Shown here piece after piece: positions 11,771 to 24,643 of a stretch of 64,000 nucleotides of DNA. The stretch's first letter is position 1. Each line of letters begins with the position of its first letter. The DNA lies in contig CM047815.1 in NCBI GenBank assembly GCA_026214975.1, forward strand, positions 76,847,299-76,911,298. Direction: 5' to 3'. Position numbers and translations under genes: made by a program. This DNA comes from Gentiana macrophylla. Lineage: Eukaryota > Streptophyta > Magnoliopsida > Gentianales > Gentianaceae. A model generated the notes under the pieces. It was not told the origin of the DNA. It did no database searches and saw only the letters and a list, made by a program, of their open reading frames with translations.

Positions 11771-13598
11771 GTATTTAAACCCTGAAAATTTAATCTCATT
11801 TGGCTGTTATTTTTAAAAACAAAATTCTTAAATTTCTGTATATATATATGTGTAGTATGAATTCAGTGTATGTATGTATCATAAATTGTTGATTTAAATA
11901 AATGGCAGGGGTCCAGGGGTGGCAATGCTAATACTGTCATGGATCATCACACTATTTACCCTATGGCAAATGGTAGAGATGCATGAAATGGTACCAGGCA
12001 AGAGGCTTGATAGGTACCATGAATTAGGGCAGGAAGCTTTTGGTGAGAAGCTAGGTCTTTATATTGTGGTCCTCAACAGTTGGTAGTTGAAGTGAGTACT
12101 TGCATTGTTTACATGGTTACCGGTGGAAAGTCTCTCAAGAAATTCCAACAGATCGTTAGCCCTAATACTCATAACATCAGGCTCACTTACTTCATCATGA
12201 TCTTTGCCTCTGTCCATTTTGTTCTCTCTCATCTCCCCAATTTCCACTCGTTATCCGCCATCTCTTTGTCCGCCGCCGTTATGTCCTTGAGGTACATACT
12301 TACATTTGTTTATTATCGTGTCATCACATCGTGTTATCACATCAAGCTTCGCGCTGTAACAACATTACGCTGCGTGCTTAAGATTTCTTTTGTTTTTGTG
12401 TAGTTACTCGACGATTATGTGGGTAGCATCGGTACAGAAAGGAAGGTTACCGGATGTGAGCTACGGCTGGAAAGAAGATAACACTGGGGACAATGTGTTC
12501 AACTTTTTGAGTGCATTGGGAGGGATAGCATTTGCTTTTGCAGGACATAATGTGGTTCTTGAAATACAAGCAACAATCCCGTCAACACCGGAGAAGCCAT
12601 CAAAGAAGCCTATGTGGAAAGGAGTTATTTGGGCCTATATTATAGTTGCCCTTTGCTACTTTCCAGTTGCAATATTTGGCTATAATTCCTTTGGGAATAA
12701 AGTGGAAGACAACATTTTGATTTCTTTAGAAAAACCTAACTGGCTGATTGCTACTGCTAACTTGTTTGTGGTGATCCATGTCATTGGTGGCTATCAGGTT
12801 CTTTTTCAACTATATGTATGATACGAGTCTTGATACAGACACAACCAGGGACACATCATCTGTACCATTAATCATGATGAGTTCACACCTGATAAAGAGT
12901 TGTGCATGTATCATTGCTCGTATAGTAAATTTCTGACATTTTAGATGCCTTAATGTTTGTTTTGCCGATCTTTTGTTGAAAATGTGCAATAATCAAAACT
13001 TGATTGCAGATTTATGCTATGCCGGTGTTCGACATGTTGGAGACTCTTCTGGTCAAACAACTGAGATTCAAGCCTACAACTACTCTTCGTTTTGTCACCC
13101 GGACCACATATGTTGGTAATGAACTTAAGAGTAATCATACGAGCACACAACAATCATCTGCACCGTTAATCATATTATAAACTAATCATGATCAACAGTG
13201 CAGATCAACATATATACTGTATATTTGACATAGTATATTTTTCATAATTTTTCATAGTATATTTGACAACTAATCAACATTTTTCTTTGTCTTTTTCACA
13301 GCGCTAACAATGCTTGTTGGGATAACAATCCCTTTCTTCGGTGGCCTGTTAGGATTCTTCGGTGGTTTTGCTTTAGCCCCAACCTCCTACTTTGTAAGTC
13401 ATGCTAATTATTATCATCATATCATATACTTTTTATTTATTTATCATAACATAGTAATAATATGTTTGTATAATTTTCTACTATATGTTTTTCAAAATTA
13501 TACATTTTTATTGCAGCTTCCGTGCATTATTTGGCTGAAACTCAAAAAACCAGCCAAGTACAGCATCTCTTGGTTCGTCAACTGGGTAAGTAATTACT

Positions 13599-13657
<59 letters not shown>

Positions 13658-13804
13658 ATCTAGTGTTGTACCTGGCTAATGAGCTGTGTGTTTTGACTTA
13701 TGTAGATCTGCATAGTCCTCGGTGTAATGTTGACCGTTACATCACCCATTGGTGGATTTGTGGATATATTAAAATCTGCAAAGAGTTATAAATTCTTTTC
13801 ATGA
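10441..13804 (+). CDS. LHT: LHT-type amino acid/proton symporter, one frameshift
   Basis: Plasma-membrane amino-acid uptake carrier of the AAAP family, close to Arabidopsis LHT1 (lysine/histidine transporter). Seven exons fit: 10441-10601, 11909-12291, 12404-12797, 13010-13115, 13302-13393, 13517-13585 and 13706-13804, all GT-AG. Together they predict about 434 residues, near the family's usual 440. Conserved blocks include [54 protein letters not shown] and the end SYKFFS. In exon 2, one base is missing near 12069-12072 (the family has VVPQQL), which produces TAG at 12084-12086. The exon sum of 1304 nt is one short of a multiple of three. Everything downstream is intact, so this is either a sequencing error or a very young null allele. 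Introns carry TA and AC microsatellites. Confidence 0.9.
11219..11288. repeat. (TA)n microsatellite in LHT intron 1
   Basis: About 35 uninterrupted TA units within the first coding intron of the LHT gene. Confidence 0.95.
11722..11771. repeat. (AC)n-(AT)n microsatellite in LHT intron 1
   Basis: About 15 AC units run directly into about 9 AT units, roughly 140 bp upstream of exon 2. Confidence 0.95.
13597..13652. repeat. (TA)n microsatellite in the last LHT intron
   Basis: About 27 TA units begin a few bases after the donor of the intron between the sixth and seventh exons. The splice sites are untouched. Confidence 0.9.
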
Positions 13805-16800
13805 ATAATTTGGATGTTTGAAGGTCTATATATGCAGAAGATGATGATGATAATGCGAATGGCCTGCCATAAAGCTATTATATAATTTATTTATATTTTA
13901 TTTTATAAGTATGATGGTGTGATTTAAGGTAAGGTCTATTTTATTTTAGACATTGCTATATTATAAAAAAATTCACGATTTCGGAAGATTGTAATTATGT
14001 TGTCGTACCCTGCAGTTTATTTGGTGGTTTTTCTATCTTTTCGATTTTATTATTATTTTCTATCTTTTCAATTTCATTAGTATAATGTTATAGTAACATT
14101 TTTTTAGTCATGATAGATTTTAGGGGTTAAGCGTATGACATGATAAATAAGATAAGATAAAAAAAAAAAAAAAGACAAGAATTTACTACATGTGTTACTA
14201 CATCTGGTTGTAGCAACATGTAGTAACAAATGTAATAACATGCGCGTTTTTGTCCTTTTCAATCACTATCTTTTTTTCTTGTCATTTTTTCCTATTTTAG
14301 ATTAAAAACAGTCATCCACAACCTTTAACCTTAGATTTTAATACTATTTTAATGCATGTGGACAATCTGCCACATGTTTTTTTCGTAGAGTCTGTTGGCG
14401 CATAGATTTCAACAACTCTTTCTCCAAAAAGGACCACTCTAAGTGTGAAATTGAAAATTTCCTTTGGCTTTGTAAAATAGGTGGACTAATTCTTCATTAG
14501 TCATTCCATTTACACATATATATGGATGATTTTGAAGCACACAGATTAAAGTGTGCCATGTGATATCCGAGGCCCAATGCCAACTTACCAAACGAGGTCT
14601 TCCATATTTTTAGTATATATATCGTGCTTTAAATTAATAATTATTCAATTTTTATCATACTTCTAACGGTGTAGGATCTCTAAAATAATATAAATTCAAG
14701 ATTTATTAGTGACATTCAGTAGTGCTTTTACATTTTTCACAACAGAATTACATTATTTTAATACAAAAAATGGATCTATGTAGGGATATTACCCCCTTCC
14801 CCTGCACATGGATTTCCCCTTATCACTAGTACAAATTAATAAACATTATAAACATGAAAAAATCATATTTAATTCTAAATTAATAAGCGCATTATAACAC
14901 AACATATTAGTAAAATGCAAACATATATGTTTTCACACGTCTAAAAGAAATATCAGTATTCAAGGAATGATTCACATCCTCTATTATTTATTTGTGTTTT
15001 ATAAAGAGAAAATGAATATTAGAGAGCACTTGATAAGCGACCTTAATATTGCAAGATGCCAAAAATGAAGGTGTTGTTATTCCTGATCTTATACATAATA
15101 TTATTAATTAAGTAAATAATTAAATAGAATTAGTTGGATTGTGTGTTACTTACTTTTTAGGTTAAAATTGTACAACAGAACTGAACGATATATATTAGTT
15201 ATTGAATTATTGGACCCATTTTTAATACATGGTTCAAAATATGCGCCCCTAAAATGTTGGGAGGCCCAGGCCTCTTGGGTCTATGTCCGGGGCCGGCCTT
15301 GATTGGTAATTTAGTTTGCTTCATTTTTATGATTATGCCTCTAATTTCTTCTTTGATTGTTGTTTCCATTGCAAGCATGGGTAAGGTAACTAAATCCTTA
15401 GTGGATTGGGTGATGTGAAGATGGAAATATATTAGATTCATCTTAGTTGCTTGGATTTGAGTTGGTTTGTTTACCAAGTTTTCAATTAATTCAAGTTCTG
15501 ATGATTGCTCTTAATGCTTGTCGGTGATTCACGGTCACTTGCATGATTTAAGTGTTATTTCAAAAGCAATAGTAAGAATCGGCATAAAAATCAAGTCATC
15601 ATAAACACCTAAGTAAACCAATTGAGTATAGATTTGGTTTCTTGTGTGCGTGGTCCAAATTATTTTGGGCAATTCATAGCGATTTTTAATGCGTAACTAA
15701 TCATTCAAGTCTAGTCTTAATGATGATTGATGTTTGGTTATAAAACATTATTGTGAGAGATCGATCATGTTAAATAAAGAATCGTGTCTTGAATTTGTTG
15801 AGAATCCACTAGTGAAACTCGATTCCAAATTATTATGGGAATTCATGTCTAATTCATTGGATCATCATCCGAGCTACTCCATTTCATATCATCTCTACTT
15901 CATCAAGTTATTGTGTATTTAGTTATTTGAGTGCTTAAGGGCATGTATTGGGTGGTCTTAAGGGCAATAATAGATTTATTGTGATATCTTTAAAGGTCCC
16001 CTATTAAAATTCACTTTTCTGATAAATTATATAAAAATAGTATTATATATATGTATCATAACTCATGTTTACTTCCTGAAACAAATAAATTAACAACTTC
16101 AAAATACGAATAATTTTAAGAGTGTAGATAATGATAGAGAAGCCTCAGAAACAAAGAAAAGAAAGTTATTCAGATTAAGAACTGCATAAAACAAATAAAC
16201 ATAACCAATTTGCTAATTTTACTTCTGTTACTAAATGATAGACATTAATTAATACTTAATAATGAGGAAGAAAAAAGGGAACTTCTGTGAATACCATCAT
16301 ATACAGTTTGGTGGTAAAATTCCGCTTTCCTCTCTGCAAATCCATCTTTCACGTGTCACCTGCTATTGCAGCACCCAAAAGCTTTATCATTGCTTCTTGG
16401 GTTTCTTAACAATTCGGATTCCACCTGATCTTGCTAATTTTGGATCAACTCAGATCCGACTACCTCTTTACTCGCAATATTATGTTTGTTTGTCTAGTTA
16501 TTATTCAAGTAAGCAGGTTTGACTACTTGATTTAAAGACTGCTGACTTGGTCCCCTCTTGTCAAATTACTGTAACTCTTGATTTGATTCGAGATTTGACT
16601 GACCATTGCTTTAGCTGTTTTGGCTAAGAGATAATGAACTTTATGCAATCATGGTAAAGACTGCTGCTTTAGCATCACATGTTGTGGGGGGACCTGAATT
16701 TTAGCTAGAATTGTTCCTCATTAATGGAAGTGTGGGGACTTTTTTGAGTGGATTCATAGAGCTGGTTAAGTGATTTTTGAGCTAAGCTATAAGATTAAAC

Positions 16801-17143
16801 AATTGGGTTAGTGATACTTGAGCCAATTTGGATGGGGTTGTGATTTTCGAGCCAAGTGCGACGATTAAACACCTGGGTTTTGCTTTTTGAGCTGGAATCC
16901 ATTTATTCTGAGAAGCTCTAGTTCAAGCTGGTGATCTGAGTTTGAAGTGAAATCTTTTGCGCCTAATTCGGCTGCTTCAGTTTGCGCCGGAAGATTTTGG
17001 TTGTGATTCTTTGGTTGAAGAAAAGTTGTTTGTTTGTGTTGATAGTGTCAGATATTCCTTCACGATTACAGAGTAATGGGCCGTTTAACGTTCTGGAAGA
17101 TTTCAACCGAATAAGAAGGGATGAAGTGAATTAGGCAATCAAT
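13805..17143. other. Intergenic DNA and probable 5' UTR of the next gene
   Basis: AT-rich DNA with no convincing coding region. Apart from the hAT-like end at 15241-15301 I see only short direct and inverted words (for example TGTTACTACAT/ATGTAGTAACA near 14190-14230). The stretch from about 16260 to 17143 is less AT-rich and adjoins the next ATG. It is probably promoter and untranslated leader of the At1g27850-like gene. Confidence 0.5.
15241..15301 (-). mobile_element. Possible hAT transposon end (fragment)
   Basis: Read on the reverse strand, the block begins CAAGGCCGGCCCCGGACATA and continues with AGACCCAAGAGGCCTGGGCC. It is an abrupt GC-rich island in AT-rich DNA and resembles the GGGCCGGCCC-rich termini of a common plant hAT group. 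No opposite terminus or transposase was found, so it is a fragment at best. Confidence 0.35.
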
Positions 17144-20100
17144 ATGCCTCCTTCGCCAGTAGTAATTAGATGCTCTCCTGGAAGGGAGCAAAGGACAGGA
17201 ACGCATATAAGAGGGCGTAGTCTTGAGGGTCCCATTCCATACCGAGACAAGGATGATGATCTGGAGCTCTTCAACGAGGTTCAAACCAAAGAAAGTGACA
17301 ATTTCTTGCTTCAGTCCAATGATGATTTTGAAGACTTGTTCTGTAATTACTCAACTGATGATTTTGTTCTTTTTGTCTTCATTCTGTTTCCTATTTTATT
17401 TCATCATATCTTCGTCTGGCTTACCGTTATTGGCTATTCATTTATTTGCATTTGCCAGCCAGCAAATTAAGATATTTTTCAGATTACAAGCTTGGAATTC
17501 CAAAACCTTCTGCCGGAGAAAGTAGTGATCTGCTCAATGCAGAAGGGGAGAAGAATGATTATGACTGGTCAGTTGTTTTTTTGTTGCTTTACTTGTGCTA
17601 TGTCCTCTTATGTGATACCCCTTTTCTTTCAAAATTAGTGGCTATCTGCTATAATGAAAAAGGGCTATTTAATCGATTGATAAAACAAACGACTTGACAG
17701 AATCAGGAGGGCATCTGATTTTAATTCTGAAGAACATGTATTATGTAGATAATTAGTCTGTTCTTGTTATCTGTTTGAGTATTTTGCTTTTGCTTTACTT
17801 GTTTAATAAGCTGTAATCTTAAATATAAGGTTGTTAACTCCTCCGACACCCCACTTTTTACTTCTTTGGATGACGAGACACATCCAGTCCGTTTGCCATT
17901 AAGGGGTAGGCCTCGAAGTCAGCCGATATCAATTTCAAGGTCATCTACTGTAAGTGCATTTTTCCTTTGTCGCCTTATTCTTTTCAAGCATCGTAAGTTC
18001 TGCGAGCATGTTTTTAGATCTTAATCTTTCTTAATGTATTGAACTGTAGATGGAAAAGAGTCGCCGAGGTAGTGCGAGTCCAAATCGCATGAGCCTATCT
18101 CCCGGATCTAGTCATACTACATCTCAATCAAGAGGAAGGCCATCTTCATTACCAGGAACTAGTCCACCTCCTAGTCTCAAGCGCCATGCCACTCCAACAA
18201 GAAGACCATCTCCACCCCTAGTAAACCTGCTCAAAGATCTTCTACGCCGCCTCCTAGGAGGATGAGTACGGGTTCTAGTAGTGGCCCTGCAGTGCCATCC
18301 CGGTAAAGGGTAATTCTCCTGCTAAGTCAGGTGGAAGAATTTCATCATCACCCAAAATAAAGGCCTGGCAAGCTAATATTCCTGGTTTTTCGCCTGAGGT
18401 GCCTCCTAACCTGCGGACTTCCCTAGGTGACCGCTCCAGCTTCTTATGTCAGAGGGTCTTCACCGGCTTCTAGAAATGGCTCAAAATCTGGCAGACAGTC
18501 GATGTCTCCCACTGCTTCCAGAAGTGTTAGTTCATCACACAGTCATGAAAGGGGCAAGCTTAGTTCCGACAGTAAAGGTTCAGTGGCATCTTCTGGTGAT
18601 GATGACGTGGAATCTCTGCTCTCCATCCCAGTCAGCAGCTCCGACTGCTCTTCCCAAAGGAATTTAAACACATCCATGAACAACAGGAGCCTTGGCTTTT
18701 CAAAGAAACCCACCAGAACAGTTACTTCAAGTTCTGCTCCAAAAAGATCTTTAGACATGGCAATGCGGCAAATGGTATCTTATTTTCCTTTTCAATTTCT
18801 TTGAATAGTTCAGTTTTATAATTACTAAAGAGACTACTATTTGCTGGAGTGAGTTAAATAATAATCATATCGTTCATAGATGTTCAGGTCATATATTGAA
18901 TTATTAAATGGTGCTTTTTGATTGGGATGCTTCTCATAAATTTCTTTGAGGAGGTGTTACCACTCAATGCGAACATAACTTTAATGAATTGGTTGGATAT
19001 TAAAATACTTTAAGCAAACATGAATGTTAATTGTTCTGTCTGATGCACTAATGGAATGAACCAAAAGAGAAAAATGTAATTTTGCAGTAAAATTGCAATT
19101 TATCATTGAAGATCAGAATAACGGGTGCACTGATGTACTGGTGTTCCAGGAAGACTCTAGACGAGTCTTCCCTCTTCCTACAGTTTTTCAGTTTTCGTAG
19201 TCTGGGAGTATAGCTGTTTTCATCAAATTGCTTGGGTTAAGTGTTATTTGTGTAACTTTATTTCTGTGAACTAGCTTAAGTGTATCATCCCTTTTCTTGT
19301 TTCCAAAAAATTCAAATATAAGTTTAATCAATTTTCAAAATACCGAGCATTGTCGAGACATATCGACTACTTAAAATGGACATTGCAAGCTTTTATAGGA
19401 ACCCATGGTAAGCTTTTTTAAACGTGTAAAACCTTATCGCCTCATCATGCGTCGCTGTTTAGTTTGTATTGTCTTATGAAAGAGCATTGTTAGATAGAAG
19501 GCAATTGGTTTTATACAGCAATCAGAATAAACTCTAAGTTTGCTTCTCTGCTAAAATGTTGTTGGAATCTTAATCTTCCATCCTTTTCTTCAATTTTTAA
19601 TTGCATGTGTTACTTCTGCTATGCAATGCCCCTACTTATGGATGCAATATCATAGTTGTTCTGTTGACAATAGTTCACAAGTACTTTCTCTGCATAACTA
19701 ATATAAACTCTTTAACAAGTGTTTCCTTTGCTTGATGGCTAACTAGTGTATTGGTATGGAGGAGTTAGTAGCTAAATGATCGTTGTATCTACTTTGGCGT
19801 ATTACCAATGATATTGTGCGCATTTTGTGCTTTTGTAGGATCACCAAAAGGGCCTTACAACATGTTCAGACCTCTTTATCTAGTGTCCCAAGTTCAACTT
19901 TTTCTGCTACTAAATCAGGTGCTATGCATCGGACAAGTGCATCTAGGAATTCTTCTATCACAACTAGCAGCAATGCAAGCTCTGAGTTAGGCTTTAGTGT
20001 TGGACATGGTACTAAGGGTATTGAACCAAAGCAGGAGGATCGTGCTAGTGAACGCGTGAATGCAACATATCCTGACATGCACGAAGAAGTATTTTTGTTT

Positions 20101-22628
20101 GACCAGACTGATTCTATCTTTGAAGATGATCAAATTCATGAGGAGATGCCTCATAGATGCCATGTTGATATCGATGACATAACGGAACCAGATACTCTTG
20201 GTGATGAGACTTTGATAAGACATGATCTCACTATGGAGATATCAGCTACATCTGACGTCTTAGACGAGAGACATGATATTTCTACAGATAGTCCCGAAGA
20301 TATTGTCTTTTGTACAGAATGTGGTTCTAGATTTCGTGTTAGTGAAATAATCGAAGGGGAACCAAGGCTTTGTAAGGACTGTAAAGATTTGGAAATATTT
20401 TCTAGTATAGCCAATGTACCTAAAATCGATTTAGTTGATATGGATTCACCTGGTTTCTCTGGAAAGGACGTTGGCCAGTATTCTGTGAAAGATGGTGAAA
20501 GCGTTCCAACTAGGCAGCTTTTGATAGATCCACATACGGTTAATTCCTGCATAATTGATGAAGATAACTGTTCTCAGAAATTGGTGAAAAGGGATCATTC
20601 CTGTGTAAATTCAAATGCTGATGTTACAGAAGGAGTAGGTATTCCTCTGTTATTGAGATCGAGCAGTGGCAAGGGGCCTATTCTTAGAAGTAGGAATTTT
20701 ACTGCAAGTAGCATGACCTTTGATGGTTTTTCTCATATGAGAGACAGTGCAACAAGTACTCGGAGCTCCGCTGGTCATGGGAGTGTGTCAGCCTCGCCTT
20801 CCATTGATTTGGGGTCCACTAAACAATCAGAGGCTCGCTTTCTTCGCCAACTAAGTGGCAGAAAATCTGATAATGGAAGTTACAAATCTGAGTTGTATAT
20901 GAAGCACCAGCATTCTGTCTCATCATTATCTGAAACTTCTACTCCTGCCTTCCCTGTCTCAAGCTGCCCTGAAGAAATTTTTGAGGCGTCTGTTAACAAT
21001 GCCCGAGAAATAATTGCTGATGCGATTTGTATGGATCTGCAAGAACGTGCCTTTTTGCATGGTGAAGCTCAAGAAGGTGACGGTTTAAGCATAGATATTG
21101 AAAGCAATGGAAACTGGAGAACTGTTTCGGATTTGTCAAGCTCTAGTACGAGTATTCATGTAAGGGATGCTTCAATGGCGTCAGCTTCAATTTTCGAAGA
21201 TTCTGATTTGCTGGACAGTGGCGAAAACCCGACAAATAGTTACATCAATGGGATTGAAATTGAACAAGACGATGCATCATCTACACAGCCTGAAAATTGC
21301 CCTGGCAGAGTGAATGTAGCAGAAATTAAGGAAGATGATGTGGTGTCTCCTGATTCGGTATTTGAAATCAGTTCCCATAATTCGAAAAGCAGCTTAGAAG
21401 ACTTACAAGAAGAGCCTTCTCAATCTGTAGCTTCTGTTGAAGATTCTACTCACCAAAAGCATGCACAAATCACTCTTGGTATGTTCTCCTGTGATACCAT
21501 TTCAGCTTTCAACAAATTTCAGTTTTTCAAATTTTATTTTCCAGTTCTTAATTATCAATCAGTTACGAATTAAAAAAATTCTTACGCTGGGACTTACTTA
21601 GACTAGCTAAAGATGAACTATGACATGATTGATGAACCTGACAAATATATTCTTCAATGAATTTATGTGACAATCATCTAAAAGGACTACATGAAGCAGT
21701 TCACAAGTTATCATCTCATGAAAAAGCTTAACATTAGCATCAATCCATCCATCCATACATACATACATACATACATGTGTACACTTCAGAATCCATGCTC
21801 TACCACTGCTTCTAGGCTAAAACTGCAGAACGATTTTCATCAGTAGCAATGGCAATTTTCAGCTAATAGAGCAGCAGTGAAACCCTGGATCCTCATCTTT
21901 ACCGAAAGGCTGAATCTTGTATATAATAATCAGTATTGGCATCTGGAGGTCAAAAAGTTTTAATCTTTATTTTCATTGTTTCTTGTTTATGGATGTTTAC
22001 TCTATAGCGTTATTGCTGGCTGTGTGAATCAAGTATTTCTGAGCTACAATGATTTTGCAATAGAGCAATAGTGAAAAATATGCTACATATGAATTAATCC
22101 GTTGCATTCTGGAATTCATGAATTTCCTTCCAGATCGGTCTCAAGAAATTTCTTTACCCCATATAGTGGGAATCGGGAATAATGTTCCAATTATTTGATT
22201 AGTTTCAATTTATGCTAGATGATGATGATGGGCTAGGAGGAAACCATAAAAGAAGCTTTACTTTAGAAGAAGCAACAGATGCAATCCTCTTCTGTAGATC
22301 AATTGTCCACAATCTAGCTTATGAAGCTGCAAATTTAGCAGCAGAAAAAGACACCTCTCTTCCCTTAGAGCCACTCCAACCTGTTGGCAACAACAGATGG
22401 GATCATCCAAGCCCCCCACATTCAAGAAGACGGAATTCCAAATTGCAAAGACCTAGTAGGCAAAAGACGGCGGTGGAAACAGATGCAAAACCTCCCCCAG
22501 TAGTAGTCGATGATGTAAACGATCAAAGTGGTGAAGTTTCTTCAACACGTATAGTTGGTGCTAATAATAAAGGTGACACTGTAAAGCCTCTAAAGCTGGA
22601 ATCCAAGTGCAACTGCGCCATAATGTGA
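17144..22628 (+). CDS. Ser/Pro-rich protein like Arabidopsis At1g27850, frameshifted
   Basis: Large disordered plant protein of a family often mislabelled 'endochitinase A-like' or 'FLO11-like'; its biochemical role is not established. Exons fit at 17144-17342, 17459-17567, 17830-17949, 18050-18774, 19839-21478 and about 22203-22628 (the last junction, after 21478, is uncertain). Visible in order are [33 protein letters not shown], the family block around LLTPP...PLFTSLDDE, a Ser/Pro/Arg-rich region, an acidic region with [12 protein letters not shown]...LCKDCKDL (a possible CxxC pair), and the C-terminal helix [20 protein letters not shown]. The end CNCAIM contains a CaaX box. About six one-base indels break the frame (near 17844, 18212, 18302, 18430, 19855, 19880), yet exon 5 is then clean for 1.6 kb. 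Confidence 0.75.
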
Positions 22629-24634
22629 TGTGATGGAAAATGATGGTTCTGGTTCTGGTTCTGGTTCATTCAGCTGAAATTATCGCAGCCCTAGTTTTTG
22701 TAAGAAGCTTATAGAGGGGGAATCTAGGATCAAATCCCAGTTTTTTTTGTTGTTGGTTGCATTTGTTTTTTTTTTTTTTTTTGAGAAATAATCAGTGTAA
22801 AGTTTGTAGTTATTTGTAGTGTCATATAGTAACACAAGGCTTTGGAAGTTTGATACACTTCCTTTTTTGCCATATTCTTGATCACATTTGTATATGGTTT
22901 CCACTCAACTTGACTAGAGAGCATGCTTGATTTTTTTTTGTCAGCTTTGTATAATCTTCTGTTGTAATAATGTAAAGATAAAGATTTTTTTTTTATTACC
23001 CTTCCAATAACCCCAGACGATGCTCAAAATCTTCACCGATCAGTTAAGAACCGGGTAATTGGGCTTCGTGAGGATAACCCAACTACTTTAACTTGTGGAT
23101 TTGTTGATTGATTATAGCCGAGCAAATGAGAAATTGGCAGCCTACGTACCATTTACTGTAAGGGATTAAGCTATTAACGTAGTTCTGAAAGTTGAGGAAG
23201 ACGATCATTTTATAGGTCTCCCATGTCGGGGAGTAGATCATGTGGCCATTGAAGTCGTGGTCAATGACTTGAAACGGTTAAGAGGGCAGTCATGGCCCTG
23301 TATGTATAAGTCATGGAACTGTTACAAGATCATAGGTTAATGTCTTGTTTGACTATGTAACCGTTGTCTGAGTTCATTTGTAGACTTATACCGAGTTGTG
23401 GGTACTAGACCGAGGTGAGCCAGCACCACGTCGGTGGTACGAGCTGGTAAATATCCTATTTCGAACATACCAACAAAAACAGAGGACGATATGCATCATG
23501 GCGGAAATATGAGTGTCATGCACGTTGTACTAAGGTTGATGTCGACTTGAGGTCAGAAGTACTGTTGAGCCTACTAGACCCGGTTTACTGAGAATATCCG
23601 GAATGGCACATTTGAGTGCCACATGTATAATGTCGGGTCACGCCATGTCAAAAGCTCCAAAGGCCTGAGCTAGAACGGAGGTTGTAGGTTAGGTTTGTTT
23701 TGAGAATGACGTGGCACGACAGGAATGGCAAGGATAGGAGAATTAAGTTACTTAAAATTGATAGGGGAATTAACGGGCAAGCGATCCTTCATGAAAAAGG
23801 TCAATTGAATCACAAGACAAATATTATTGTACATTCCCAAAGAAAAACAATGTAATTTTGATTAAAAAAAAAAAAAACAATCTGCTAGATCATTTTCACA
23901 TTATGCGCAAGGTTTAGACTACTTGCATTTGAGATTTAATTTGAGTCTCTCACTTGAGAAGATCCCGCCTTGCATTAACGTTGTGCCTTGCATAGTTGCA
24001 TTAACGTTGTGTCCTTGTGTATTCAAAGGACATTGATCCATTGGTCAAACATTTTTGTAATTTAAACATGATAGAGTAAGAATAAATGACGACGAAGAGG
24101 GAAATCAGAACGAAAAATAATTGATAAGAAAAACAAATCAACTGTTAATAACTCAATCCATCAAGCTCACGCAGCTTTAATCGACATCAAATCAAATAAA
24201 TAACTATTCCATTGTTTATGTGTTCTTTTATTCAAAACGACTTTCAAAATAACGCGGGAAAATATCAAATGAGTTATAAATAAAGATTTACTTTAAATAG
24301 GAAAAAGTGGTGACAGATTACCATCTCAGAATAATCGATCAAAAGATATATTAATTTTTTTAATTGAATATGAGAGAATCATAATTACATTGGAATAAAG
24401 ACTTGTTATTTTTACCAAATAAAATATTTCAGTGTCATTACATATTTCTATTTTCAATTTATCATTTTTAATAATAAAGCCTTTATTCTATCCAAAAAAA
24501 AAAAATAGTAAAGCCTTTAAACAATTACACAAGCCTCCTTCGAGATTTTTGCACTATTTTTTGAATTTTTAGGGGTAAACTTTTTTTTGAACTAAAAGTG
24601 TATTATTAACACTTCCATAATCGACTTCATTGCG
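22629..24634. other. 3' UTR and gene-free DNA up to the MULE
   Basis: 22629-22980 looks like a 3' UTR with T-rich tracts. 22980-23860 is moderately GC-rich and has no open frame or family I recognise; it may be an old retroelement remnant. 23965-24020 holds two copies of TGCATTAACGTTGTG. The rest is AT-rich filler up to the MULE target duplication. Confidence 0.5.
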
Positions 24635-24643
24635 TGTTTTTTC

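Noticed and set aside
15199..15477. 92-codon reverse frame
   Set aside because: It crosses the hAT-like end fragment; composition and context do not support a gene.
16262..16522. 86-codon forward frame
   Set aside because: It lies in the probable leader/promoter region of the At1g27850-like gene and has no domain; it may be an untranslated exon.
18543..20552. Reverse-strand frames of 70-133 codons
   Set aside because: They are shadows antisense to the serine-rich exons of the At1g27850-like gene.
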